Assembly: GCA_947034895.1 (NCBI GenBank)
Contig: OX344762.1
Location: 11,537,501 to 11,601,500, forward strand
Direction of reading: 5' to 3'
Length of the DNA: 64,000 nt
From: Rhytidiadelphus loreus
Lineage: Eukaryota > Streptophyta > Bryopsida > Hypnales > Hylocomiaceae
In this document: one piece after another, positions 13,223 to 24,879 of the stretch
Numbering within the stretch: the stretch's first letter is position 1
Layout of the letters: each line of letters opens with the position of its first letter
Translations under genes and position numbers: made by a program
Notes under the pieces: model-generated
What the model saw: only the letters and a program-made list of their open reading frames with translations
The model's database searches: none
What the model was told of the DNA's origin: nothing

Positions 13223-14143
13223 CTATTGAACCAATAGGTCCATTATTTGTTTCTACAGTCAACAATCAAGTCATCCATCAACCACTTTTCAGTTGTAGTG
13301 TCCTTTAAGGGCCAAAGGAAAATTTCACAACAGCATCAACAAAACAATTTCATCTCAAAATAAAATCTTCATCGACTAATAATTGTACTCACTATTATTT
13401 ACAAATTTCATGGAAAATAATTGTATTCCTATAAGATTTTCTTTTATTATAGTATCATCATATTTTCTACACCCAAAATCCCATACCTTAAGTTCTAAAA
13501 ACTTCTTTTTAATGCCCACAAATGTTCAATGAGATCATTTCTAAGTGTGTAGTGTGCATTTTCATTGTTAATTAATTTAGTTTTATGTAAAAAATCTTGA
13601 ATTGTTAATTTTTGTCTTAATGGTTGTATGTCAATAGGTGGGTTAATAGGCTCCAAGTCTTTGTCTTTTTCTTCTTCAATTATCATATTATGCATGATGA
13701 CACATGCCAATAAAATATCATGTATGGTACCTAGATCCCATTGTTGACTTAGGTTTTGAATTATAGCCCATCTTGCTTGTAGAACACCCAAACAATGCTC
13801 TGCATCTTTGCGGGTAGCTTCTTGCATTTTTGAATAAAACTATTGTTTTTCTCCTTGGGGATTGTGAATGGTTTGGACAAAGACACTCCACTTGGGATAG
13901 ATTTCATTTGTTAGTATATAGTATTGTAGGTATTGATGACCATTAACTTCAAAACTCATACCTTGGGATTCTTCCTTTAAAGAGTTTGCTATCAATGGAC
14001 TTCGATGTAAAACATTGATGTCATTGTTGGCTCAAGGTAATCTAAAATATGCATGCCATATCTACAAACTTTCACCAGCAATTGCTTATAATATTATAGA
14101 GTTGAAGCCATCTTTGCCTTGAAATGAACCTTGCCATGCAATA

Positions 14144-14768
14144 GGGTGATTGCAAGAAAGACTAGTCTTATTTTGCATTACATTTAGAGTGACGGAGTTG
14201 TTTTTTGCTAGAACTTTTGCTGGTAGAATGTAACTAACTTGAAATTTTTATTGGGGATGATTAACTTGACTGTAATTATATTCTTTACTTGTTAGAATTT
14301 TTTTTTAAATCATTTTATATTTAAAAGTCAATTTTGCTAGTTTAGGGGATTTTAGTACTAGGGAGTACCCAAAATTAATGATCTATAGCTGAAATTTTTG
14401 TGGTCTATTCTCACAAAAGGGAGACATGTGCCTACCAAAGGATATCTAAAAATACATTATTTTATGTCCTCCATATTTATACAAATAGGGCTTCCTTGCA
14501 CGCACTTCTAAACATTGATCGAAGATGGTTTCGACTTTTGTTTTTTTGGTGAAATGTGATCACTATCAAGTCTTTACAAATGGTTGGTTTTTAATGTTTT
14601 TTTAATGTTTTTTTAGTGATTATTAATTTTACCTAATTGTATCTATTTTCTATGACAATTTTTTTCTTTCTTTCAAATATTACTTTTTCAATACTTGCAA
14701 GTAGTCATACTCGTAGTACTGAGCACAAAAGGCTACCAAAAACATTTTGGTCTTTCTTGCAACCACCC
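14144..14768. mobile_element. Family C element, copy 1, inside the transposase
   Basis: Inverted ends are GGGTGATTGCAAGAAAG (left) and, complemented, GGGTGGTTGCAAGAAAG (right). A direct AATA flanks both sides (14140-14143 and 14769-14772), giving a 4-bp target duplication. There is no ORF of note. The interior is similar to copy 2 at 20006-20714, for example the stretch around 14380-14440. The insertion splits a Harbinger transposase codon run, so it is younger than that gene. Confidence 0.8.
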
Positions 14769-14845
14769 AATAGGATAGTTCTTTCACTCATGGTGTATAC
14801 AATCTAAGGATGCAAACATACCAAGCCAACCTTGTGTCTCATTAA

Positions 14846-15777
14846 TTAACCCCTTAAGTTTCTTGACTATGTTTTCACCAAAAACGCTCTAAAATTGTCA
14901 TTTCTAGTACAAGTACCAACTTTTAGAAGAATTTTTTTTGGACACAAGTAACCATAGGATCCTATAGTACGCTAGTTAGAAAAGATGTGGAAAAAATTTC
15001 AGAAATTTCCACCACATGGATTGCAAGATTTAAGCATTCAAATTCATTGAAATCATTTTTTTGGCCCTTTAAAAAACAGGGCAGCTATGCTTCACAAGCT
15101 CACTTTTCTATGAAAAATGTCCAAAATGGTGGTGCTTCTTTGGATTCTTTTTCCTATACAAGTTGGCTACATGCTTCAAAATTTCACATCATTTGGAATT
15201 GTACAACATATGGAAAAAAAATAGTAAGTACAAAGAAGTAGAGAATGATTCAAGATACAAAATTGTTAAGAATTTAGTTATGGAATTGAAAAATGCCAAT
15301 CCCAATGGTTACAATGTTGTGATAAACAATCTACATCTTATGATTTTATTTTTTTTCAAAAAATATTGAAAATTGAGTACGATAAAAAATACTTCAAAGT
15401 TTCTTTTAGAATAATGATTCCATAATTATTCAAAAACTAAAACTCTTCATAATTTTTGACTCATTGATAAAAATGGAATGATTAAAAGCTTCCATGTATA
15501 TATAACTCTAGAAAAACAATTTCAAATTTTTGTTTATGAAAAAAAAGTTTTTAAAAATCTAACTGGACTGCCCAACTAGAAAAAAATAACATATTAGACC
15601 ATAACTTTTGACTCATATTTCCAAATGTCATGAAATTTAGTGCATATAAAAGATATTCATCGTCTCCACCTTCTAGTAAAATTTCAGCCTAAAATATGCA
15701 AATCTCTAGTCACAGGTACCTACCCAAAATTTCTATATTGCTAAAAAATGCATGCTAGCTAGTCTTTTAGGGATTAA
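14846..15777. mobile_element. TTAA-bounded element A1, inside the transposase
   Basis: The left end is TTAA|CCCCTTAAG (14846) and the right end CTTTTAGGGA|TTAA (15774-15777). The interior, for example around 14985-15180 and 15440-15500, is shared with copies at 32096, 42390, 43954, 57770 and 61396. It is non-coding. It interrupts the Harbinger transposase between YLRQPTKQDIENPTR and NETQGWLGM. The flank supports a TTAA target site, with a one-base frame slip across the junction. Confidence 0.8.
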
Positions 15778-16370
15778 TATCTAGTTGGGTTTTCAATATC
15801 TTGTTTGGTAGGTTGTCTCAAATATGTGCTCTCATAAACAACTTGGATTGCTTTCACAAATCGTTTCAAGGCCTCCATAGATGTATTGGACGCCATGTGG
15901 ATATATTTATTAGTGGCATTCGATGCAATATTACAAGCCAAAATCTTTATTACAGTTGTACGTTACGTAATCTCAATGTACGAGTTGCATTTGTTTTTTG
16001 TATAAAATACCTAATATAATTCTATACATTTTCTACCAATATAAAAAACAAGCACTTTGACAAACAAAAACTTTGATGAAAGATCTTTGCATCATAAATT
16101 GGATTGTCTACAAAATAGTCCTTCATTAGATGATCATGTGCCTCTGCTCTTTCTCTCACAATGTTTGTCTTTTCCATGAGAAGAACCACCATATTGAGGA
16201 GGCAATGGTTCACGAAGTTCATGCACTTGCACAAGAAGATCAAGAACTACATCCATGACTACATCATATATATATTTGCATCTTCTTCATTAAGTCTTCT
16301 TTGCACTTCTTCTTGTTCCCATATATCTATCACATTGTCATTCTCCATGGGATAATGATCATTGTTCTAC

Positions 16371-17040
16371 GATACAAAAAATATATATAGCTCATATGTT
16401 CACCTCAATAGAATATATGGTGCAAAAAACATTTTAATGCCACTTTGAATTTTTATACTTATATCTTTAGCTTAAACCCTAAAGTTCAAGTTCAAAATAA
16501 TACCTCAAATTTAAAGTAATTTATATTTATATATACCTATTTGCTATTTTGAAGTGCACATCAAAGTAAAATCAACAATTTAAATTATTAGCTCAAGTTT
16601 AAAGTAATACTTTCAATTTAAAGTAATCTATACTATACCTATTTGCTATTTTAAAAGTAAATATGAAAATAAAATCAATAGTTTTAATTAAAAGATCAAG
16701 TTCAAACTATTATATAAATAGACTTGCTTGATGTATTGACAAATATAAGAAATCCTAAACCCTCTTTCTCATCTCTTTCATTTAGAACTCCATTGCACAA
16801 CTTTTGTACATTGTTTTGCAAGGTATGCATATAAGTCTTGGAATTGTGGCATATTTTCTTTTGATTTCACAATTGCTCTTTGTATCAAACATCTTGTGTT
16901 CTATTGCATTGTAATATTCTTAGTTGCATTGTTGATTTGATACCTATTCTACAAAGCATTTTGCAATTCATTTTATAATTTTATAATAATAATTTATTTA
17001 TTATTTATAAAAGTGATAAGTGTACATAAGTGAGACTCTA
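16371..17040. other. AT-rich spacer between the two Harbinger-like ORF remnants
   Basis: No coding signal. The two fragments on either side point away from each other (transposase on -, ORF1 on +), so this could be the central promoter region of one element. That is inference only. Confidence 0.35.
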
Positions 17041-18120
17041 GATATGGCAAACAAAGGTATATCAAGAAGGTCCGAAAGCTACAATAGTAGTGACAAATTC
17101 CAACTATGTTTGAGTTAGATGCAGATAAGCCAAGATCCTATCAAAGGAGCACAACAAAAGGCTAGGAAATTTTGGAAAAGAATCTAAGACCACTTCATGG
17201 CCAGAATTGGAGGAGGTAAGCATAAAATATTGCACATCATCTAATTTTACATGTTTTAGACCAATAACTTTAAAATTAAACTACAATTACAACAAAATAT
17301 ATGCAATCTGATATTAGTCTAAATCCTAAATCTAATATGTGATCACCTTTAAAAGAAATTTGATTTGAATATAGGAGTGAGTATTGGTTATGAAACTAAA
17401 ATTGGTTACTAATGCACAATCTTCTTAATTAGGTCCCATTGAGAGATCAATCAAGATACTTAAAACCAAATTCAATACAATATGATTGAGACTACTAAAT
17501 TTAATTGCATGTGTCATGACTATTAGAAACCTTGAAGAATCAAGTACAAGTGAATAAGATATTATTGACAAGGCTTTGAAACTTTACTGAGGACGACATG
17601 GGAATAAAAAAAATAATTCATTCATGCATTGTTGGGCAATAGGAAAAGATCTTCCTCAATTTTTTGAACCAAGTAGACCAAACACATCCAAAACACTAGG
17701 AAAAAGGCATCTTTTGGACGTAATGTCCTTTCTATAGGTGTTGCCTTTTTATCTACATCTCTTGAGCATGTTCCTCCTAGTATTCTAGATCCTATTATCC
17801 CAAGTTCTAGTACAAGTACATTTCCTAGTAGACTGATGGATACATAAAAAGCAGAGAGATTGAAAGTAGATGAAAATGCAAGGACATACATTCTACATCA
17901 AACTACATAAGTTGCCTCTTCTTTGTCATCAAATGTGGCTGAAAGGAACAAACTTCTGGCACAACAAATTCAATGCACAACTAATCAAACTACTATGAAC
18001 CATTTTGAAAAAGTTGGGAGCAAAGATCTTACTTTAGTAAATAGATACTTTTGACTATGTATGCAAGAAAAAGGTTGTACGAGTGGAAGAAATGATAGCC
18101 CTCCAAAGTATCCAAAGGTA
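17041..18120 (+). pseudogene. Harbinger ORF1 (Myb/SANT-like) remnant
   Basis: The + strand reads SQDPIKGAQQKARKFWKRI, then a stop where Gln is expected, then DHFMARIGG near 17131-17217. This resembles the SANT/Myb-like DNA-binding ORF1 that accompanies PIF/Harbinger transposases in plants. Around 17918-18055 another readable stretch includes SSNVAERNKLLAQQIQC and MNHFEKVGSKDLTLVNRYF, likely its C-terminal part. The sequence between is broken by stops. Its 3' part is repeated in inverted orientation at 18320-18500. Assignment rests on the SANT-like fragment and the nearby transposase. Confidence 0.6.
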
Positions 18121-18319
18121 GAGGACACAACATCTAGCTAGAAATTTGCCACCACTATATCTTCCTACAATAGATCTTGAAGCACCTACAGAAGAAGAGG
18201 GGGACAAATATATAGAAGAGAGTCTTTACTAATCAACATTATCATGAGGATATAGAAGGGAAGGGAGATAGAAGGAATTTTGATTTGAACATGTAGAGAT
18301 ACTTTGGAGGTCTATCTTT

Positions 18320-18500
18320 TCTTCCACTCGTGCAACTTCTTGCATACATAGTCAAAAGTATCTATCTACTAAAGCCGGATCTTTGCTCCCAACTTTTTCA
18401 AAATTAAAAGGCTTATAGCAGTTTGATCAGTTGTGCATTGGATTTGTTGCTCCAGAAGTTTGTTCCTTTCAGCTACATCTGATGACAAAGAAGAGGCAGC
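18320..18500 (-). repeat. Inverted copy of 17911-18090
   Basis: The reverse complement of this stretch closely matches 17911-18090, from GTTGCCTCTTCTTTGTCATC to CGAGTGGAAG, with scattered mismatches and small indels. With a 229-bp loop the pair could form a ~180-bp hairpin. It duplicates the end of the ORF1 remnant. Confidence 0.8.
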
Positions 18501-18503
18501 ATC

Positions 18504-20001
18504 TATATGTATAGCACATGTACACATACATTGGGTAAAAATATTCTTCCCTTGTAAAAAATTACAGTCGTATGTAAGTTCATTTTATAACACACCCTAA
18601 TAGGACAAATCAGTGTAGCTCCAAAAGCTGTACAAAATATATGGTAGATCGTAGATCCAATTTCGTGGCGTCAATTCCGTGGCTTGTGAAAATCTCCCAA
18701 ATCCACAGTTCATTGACCTTGTGCTCGAGCAAATTTGAGGAGCCGGTTTCACTCGATCGTGGTGTGAAATTGGCCTTTGAGTAAGTTAGTACATTAGCAT
18801 GCAGTGTACTTTTTGCCTCTGAGTGAGACTCCCACTGAAGCTTCGCTTTTATCAATGACAGACTGATTGACTAGAAGGCACTACTACGTTGTATATTAGT
18901 TGGATATATTAGAGTTAATTGTAAAGTGTGTGCAAGGCAGGACCAGCAGACTGAGTTTGGGAAACAAAACAGGACCAAATTCTCCGGAGCATCCAAACTC
19001 GGATCTGATTGAGTTTGGTGCTATGTTTGTTTTGTTCTATTCTAAGTCAAACCTTCCTCTGACATGGGTTCACAAACACAGGACAAACTTTACAATTAAC
19101 TCTATTGTGAAGAACATTTGCCATTCGAACACATGATGAACGTAGGGTTTTCATGAATTTAATAGAAATAATCATAAAGTGAACCCCAGTTTGTATGAGG
19201 GGGGGCACTGGAAGGCTTAATAATGATTTAGTACAAAAGAAACATAACACCAAACTCCATCACACCTAGGGATGCTTCAAGGAGTTTGGTCCTATATTTT
19301 TCTCAAACTCCTATTCATGGTCCCTCATTGCACACACTTTACAATTAAGTTTTAACTCTCATCCCTACAAGCTTTTCATAATTAGGACGGTACTAATCTG
19401 AAAATGGCATGGAGGGTTTATACAAGTATAAATGGATGGGTCTGGCCAAATTGAATTAGAGGCTCACCTCCCATAGTTCAGTGGGAAAAAAAAATTGAGT
19501 GCAGGGTGATAATCACAAAGTCCCAGCTCATTAAACTCATCGTAATAGTCATACTAAATGTTGTCTTTCATTTCCTTTTATTCAATTCTTTTTTCTAAAT
19601 TGCTTAAAACTTTGAATCCATTTTTTATTTTATTTTTTAGAATGACAACAAGGTGTGATTGTATACACTCTAATCATGTTGAGTTTTCTTTTCACTATTT
19701 TGAGGGGTTAGTCCCACCCTTGCAACTCTAGTATGCAAAGAGAGTCACAAGTTTTTTGGTACTTTAAAATAATGCTAAAAACTTTTAGTCCTATTTTGTG
19801 GCTTGGAATTGTAAGGGTTGCACACAACTATGGTAGGTCAAAGTTGCATGGGTTGTCCAAAAGCTCAAAATAAGGAAAAGACATGCAAGTCAATGTGATT
19901 AGATTGCATGCAAGTCAATGTGATCATGTTTATTTGTTTTTTTCAAAGAATAATGATTTGATTCAAAATTCCAATTGAAAGAGATTTAGAATAAGAATTG
20001 A
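18504..20001. other. Intergenic, no gene seen
   Basis: No recognisable coding or RNA signal. The short ORFs at 18610-18855 and 18900-19136 resemble nothing known. A direct repeat of GATTGCATGCAAGTCAATGT-type sequence occurs near 19880-19922. Confidence 0.45.
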
Positions 20002-20005
20002 AAGA

Positions 20006-20714
20006 GTGTGTTTGCAAGAAACACCAATCCTTAATTATGTCATGCGGAGCATGATGGAGTTGTCTTGTGCTATAATTTTTGAAGCATAAAACTGATGAAC
20101 TTTTTTTAAATTGGAGATGAATGTCTTGATTGAAATTGTTGCCCTATTTTTAAAAAAAAAAAAAAAACATTTTATATTTAAAAGTTAATTATGTTTAGGG
20201 ATTTTGAGTACTTTTGAGTTTCCTAAATTAATAATTTAGAGTTGAAATTTTGTAGTCTATTTCCACAATAGGTAGGCATGTTTTATATGAGGGGCATCAA
20301 AGAATACATTATTTCATGGTCTCCACATCTGTGCAATTAGGACTTCCTAGAGCACGCACTTTTGAACATTGAAGATGGTTTTAATCTTATTCTTTTGGTG
20401 AAATTTGATCACTATTAAGTCCTCACAAATGACCAATTTTTAGTTTCTTTCCACTATGGTAGATTTATTATAAATTAAAACCTTAAGATACTCGTTTTTG
20501 TAAAAAATTGAGACATAGTCTTTAATATAGTTATGTGGGTACAACTAAGTACTGCATAGTATTCAAAAAAGACACTTGTCAATAGTACAACAGATTGGCA
20601 ATATGATCAACAAGCCAAAATTGACCACAAAGCTTTCTCTTCTAATATTCAACATCAAAATTCCAGTTTTTGCCAAAGTGGAACAAAATCAATCATTCGT
20701 TCTTGCAATCACCC
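20006..20714. mobile_element. Family C element, copy 2
   Basis: The left end is GTGTGTTTGCAAGAAACACC and the right end, complemented, GGGTGATTGCAAGAACG. AAGA is duplicated at 20002-20005 and 20715-20718. The interior resembles copy 1 (14144-14768), for example around 20190-20280. It holds a poly-A run at 20150-20167 and no coding capacity. Confidence 0.75.
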
Positions 20715-20718
20715 AAGA

Positions 20719-23515
20719 GAGTAAAACTAAAGGCAATAGAAGACTTGATAGAAGAAAATGAAAGTTTTTCAACTACAATAACAACTTTTTATTTATTTGG
20801 ATGGAACATTTGCAACTAGTGTAAATTTGAAGACTCAAAGTCATTGTAAAGAAGTTCTCCTTGAAAATGTAGTTGTAAAGGACAATGGGGTTGTTTTTCA
20901 TCCAATAGCCTAGTTGAAACTTTGTCAACATACTCTTTTTATGTAGTTGATGATGAGGCATTCATTGCCACGTGAAGTCAACCACTTAGTCACATTATTG
21001 TGCAACTAGATTGCTACTACTACAATTCATAAAAATCATATTGCTTGACTTGGTAGCCACTATTGCAACTCATGCAAAGTTGTATGTGACAAACTTCTAT
21101 TCAATTCATGATAAGCTAAATTACTGCTACTCAAATCTACTACAACCGCCAACCTATCTCAATACTACTATAAATTAACATGAAAGCCATTGTTTACACC
21201 ACCCAATTTTGAATCTAAGATATCATGCTTGTCATCATAAGCCTAAACCAATGTGCCACTTGTAGTCTTGTTTGTTCAAAGAGTATGTACTTATTGTTAT
21301 GTATTAACGCCATTGTCTAAAATTTGGACATTTTGAAAATTATAGCAAACTATGACGGTTGTTTTTTCCCTCATACAATGTCCATTTTCAATTAAAAAAA
21401 TTATTGAAAAGGTTGCATCTTGGAGTCTAGTTTTTGTGATAAAATTTCATCTCAATCCAATATGATATAGATTTCTAGGAAGCATTTCAATGTAGGGTGT
21501 TCAATCAAAGATTACTTTTTCTTTGTAAGTTTAAAAAAAAATTATAGTATTCTCAAAATAAAATGAGAATAACTTCAAGTTGTTACTAAATATAATGAAA
21601 ATTAAATTTTAATTTTTAGGATACTTTTGACTCTTAAATGCCTAAAGTCCTCTCCAAATTTGAAGGATTGCAAAAAAGCATTATAAAATACAATTAAAAA
21701 GGATATTTTGAACTTGAGATATGAATAAAAGTTGTATATTATGAATTCTAGATTCTATCCATATGGTTAGACCTATGATTGCAGTCACAAATACTTTTGT
21801 ATAAAATTTGAAAATTAAAATTAAAAATTATTTTGTAATTTGATTATATATAAGATATTGACAATCTATCTATGAGATTTGTTGTGATGGTTTGAAATGT
21901 AATATTCTAAGTGTAGTGATTTCTGGAAATTTATTGGTTGCTTAATTTCATCAATTAATTTCTTTAAGAGCACTTTTAAGTTGTTTGAACTAAAATCTTA
22001 TAATTTTTTGGTGAATCACTTTGGATTGAAATGAGGCATAAGTTTTTCACAAATCATCCTCTATCTAATCAAAGCATACATCCATGAAGCTATCTTCTTG
22101 CCACAAAATTTTGTAGTATTTTTTTATTTGTGAAAAGTGCATGATAGAGAGAAACAAATTTAGTTTTGTAAATGAGACAAAAATTGAGGCTCATGTAGAT
22201 TGGGGATAAGTATCCTTTTTTCACACATGATACTCAAAATTTAACCCCTAATGCTAGGAGAGACCATTTTCTAGCCATTGTCCTTTTTTCTAGGACTCCC
22301 CAAGCTCAAAAACATAAAATTTTGAATAAATTAAAATTATCTTCTAATAGGAAATCAAGTCCACTTTCTAATCCAATTTGAATTAGGGAAATCCAAATTA
22401 AATTTTGTCAATTAATTTTTTTCTGAAAAAAACACCTCTACATTGTTCAATGTTTATGAAATGCATTTTTCATGAAAAATTCAAATCAATTGCTTCTAAA
22501 TTCTTGGAAATTTGACAATGTGTGATAAACTTCATCAAAGTCATGAAAGTAACGTTTAATAACATATCTAAGTCTTGCCCTTACTCCTTGGTCATTTATC
22601 CAAGGATATTCCAAGAATAATATAAAAAAATTCTAGAATATTTTAGAATATTCCCAAAAAATCCAATAAAATATAAAATCCAACAGAAAGATTCTAAAGA
22701 TTTCAAAAATATTCCATTTTATGAGAATTAAAATATTTTTGATGTTTTCCTTTGGTAAAATTGTTGCTTTGTAACACCTTTTTATATCATTTGAAAAATT
22801 AAACTTATTGGATTCTTTCATTTTATAATTGTAGTTGTTTCCTAGTTGAATTCAACTTTTGTGCAACTATAGTTGTAGTTGTTTTCTACTCAAATTTAGT
22901 TTTTTTTGTGATTGTAGATTGATACAATGAATCTATGGAGCCTAGACATGTCCACATTAACAACTGTGATGGATATCGGATGGATAATAGCTCACATTAA
23001 TTCTGAATTTGAACTTTGTGACACTTTTGTAATCCTACACTACATTCTATCATTGCTTTGCGACTAAAACAATGTATAGGTAAGATTTGGTGCTAATAAC
23101 AATGGCTATAGTTGCAAAACAATTATATAGAACACTTAGTTGTTAATTCATTGTGGCGAAAATAAATTCATGACTTCTCCTATAGGAATGAGACTAATTC
23201 CTTATGAATTAGTGATGAATTGCTTATCTATAAAGAGGAAAACTTTCATCAAGCATAACTCAAAATTTCTCAAAAGTTCATCATTTGAACATTGAAAAAT
23301 GCATTGAAAATAAGTAACTTCAAGTAAAAGTGATGGAAGTATGTTAACAATGTAGTTGATATCTTATGTCAAGGTCACAATTTTGATTTTTGCAAATATT
23401 CACCTTGAAGGTTGTGAGATTTTGCATATTTCTAAATTTTCTATTCTATAAATTTTAATTATTGACAAATGAAGGTCACTCCTAGGTAGGATAATTTATA
23501 GCTATAATTTGTTTT
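20719..23515. other. AT-rich intergenic, no gene seen
   Basis: Nearly 2.8 kb of AT-rich sequence without recognisable coding, RNA or repeat boundaries. The short minus-strand ORFs near 20773 and 22633 are low-complexity Ile/Phe/Asn/Lys-rich readings of AT-rich DNA. Confidence 0.45.
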
Positions 23516-23518
23516 ATT

Positions 23519-23739
23519 CACTACAAGAGAAAGGGGTGTTCTAAGTGTTTTTTTTAGTATAGTCCTAGAGATAAGATATTAAATAATGACCTTTATGTAG
23601 ATTTTCAGTAAAAATTTACTGAAAATACATGTTTTTTTAGTAATTTTTTACTAAAAATCTACACAAAGGTCATTACTTAATATCTTATTTTTAGGACTAT
23701 ACTTTAAAACACACTTAAAACACCCCTTTTTCTTGAGTG
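23519..23739. mobile_element. Fold-back MITE with CACTA-type ends
   Basis: The left end CACTACAAGAGAAAGGGG and the complemented right end CACTCAAGAAAAAGGGG match the plant CACTA signature CACTACAAGAAAA. ATT is duplicated on both sides (23516-23518 and 23740-23742), the 3-bp duplication expected for this superfamily. The arms are near-complementary over almost their whole length (ATAGTCCTAGAGATAAG pairs with CTTATTTTTAGGACTAT), so this 221-bp unit is a hairpin. Non-coding. Confidence 0.85.
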
Positions 23740-23742
23740 ATT

Positions 23743-24403
23743 TGTACGATATTCAATGAACAAAAAAACTATTACACAATTGTTAAATCAACACCAAAAT
23801 CAATATTGTAGTTATATCCTTGAGGTACATCATATTAGTATATATTTTATCTTTATGAATACTTAAAATGAAAACAATGCAATAATGAATTTTAATGTTG
23901 TGTTAAAATGTTACTATTATCAATTTATACAAAAATGATGTTCCTACAATGTTTATTTTATTTTGGTATTGACACTTCTTTTTATTCTGTACTTACCAAT
24001 TTATTGAAAAAATGTTGAAACTATTGAAATAACATTGAATCTTTTGATACACAATAGAGTTAATTGTAAGATCATGTGAAAACCCAGTTTATGTGGTGTC
24101 TCTTTTAATACCTATTCAAGAAAGCCTTTGAATTGTAATCTGACTTGAATTCTGTTGGAATGACAACAAGGCATGTACTAAGTATGCAATCTAATCACAT
24201 TAAGTGGTCTTCTTCCCAAATGGAGGTCAGGTCCTTCTATTGCAAAAAGCAATAATTAAACAATGCGTTATGAAATCATTCATTTGATTCCCTCCATGAA
24301 CTGTTCTAATCCATCTAAAGTAGGAGACCCTATTTGCGTCATGTGACTATTTGTGCCACTTCATGGTCACTACATATCATTCATTGTAGTACACTTAAAA
24401 AGT
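23743..24403. other. Intergenic, no gene seen
   Basis: AT-rich, without recognisable features. Confidence 0.4.
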
Positions 24404-24640
24404 TTAACCAATAAACGACGTCGTGGACGTTTTGTGTCCAACAAATGACAAAGAATCCTTATGTGTAGGACAAAAGTGCAACTATTCATCCTCGGAATTT
24501 GGTTGTTAAAAGGGGAGGTCTTCTACAATAGTTTGACTAGCTTCCACTGAGTGCTTTTGCCTTTTTTTTAAGTGAATGATTCCCATGGTATCTGAAGGGA
24601 CGATTTTCACGGTCACCCATTTCATCATTTAAGGGTTTAA
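24404..24640. mobile_element. Family B TTAA-bounded MITE, copy 1
   Basis: TTAACCAATAAACGACG at the left, TCATTTAAGGGTTTAA at the right. Shared interior motifs are GACAAAGAATCCTTATG, GTGCAACTATTCATCCTC and CTTCTACAATAGTTTGAC. They recur in the copies at 54882-55290 (complement), 57455-57693 (complement) and 45620-45814. Non-coding. Confidence 0.7.
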
Positions 24641-24879
24641 AATGTGCACGGTTGATACATAGTGGTGCAAATACCGTGGTTTTTTGAATCGTGGCGCAAA
24701 TAAGGTCTCCTGCCTTTTAAATCTTGACAGTCAGGAAGGTAACATTCTTGGTAGGAGTCCAAGAGCATCCCTCCTGTCGTGCCAAATCATGCCTGAAATT
24801 TGATGAGCTCTGCATTGTTACATCGATCCAGTACAACAGCCTTTCCGATCCAGAATGTGGCCGGCGATTCTCACCTCGA

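Larger units (their letters stand above)
13495..16370 (-). pseudogene. PIF/Harbinger-type transposase, split by two insertions
   Basis: A DDE transposase of the plant PIF/Harbinger (HARBI1/ALP1-like) family, dead. Read on the minus strand from high to low coordinate: an N-terminal part (16370-15778) with MKDYFVDNPIY and ALKRFVKAIQVVYESTYL; a middle part (14845-14769) with GWLGMFASLDCIHHE, whose D is the first catalytic residue; and a C-terminal part (14143-13495) with AWQGSFQGKDGF, NDINVLHRSPL (second D), EIYPKWSVFV, KDAEHCLGVLQARWAI (catalytic E) and LRNDLIEHLW near the end. A TTAA-bounded element interrupts between parts 1 and 2, and a 4-bp-TSD element between parts 2 and 3. Removing the latter with one AATA copy restores the frame across KNYPI-AW. 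Stops replace Trp, Gln and Gly codons, and there is a frameshift near 16180. These are family motifs recalled and matched by eye. Confidence 0.85.
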
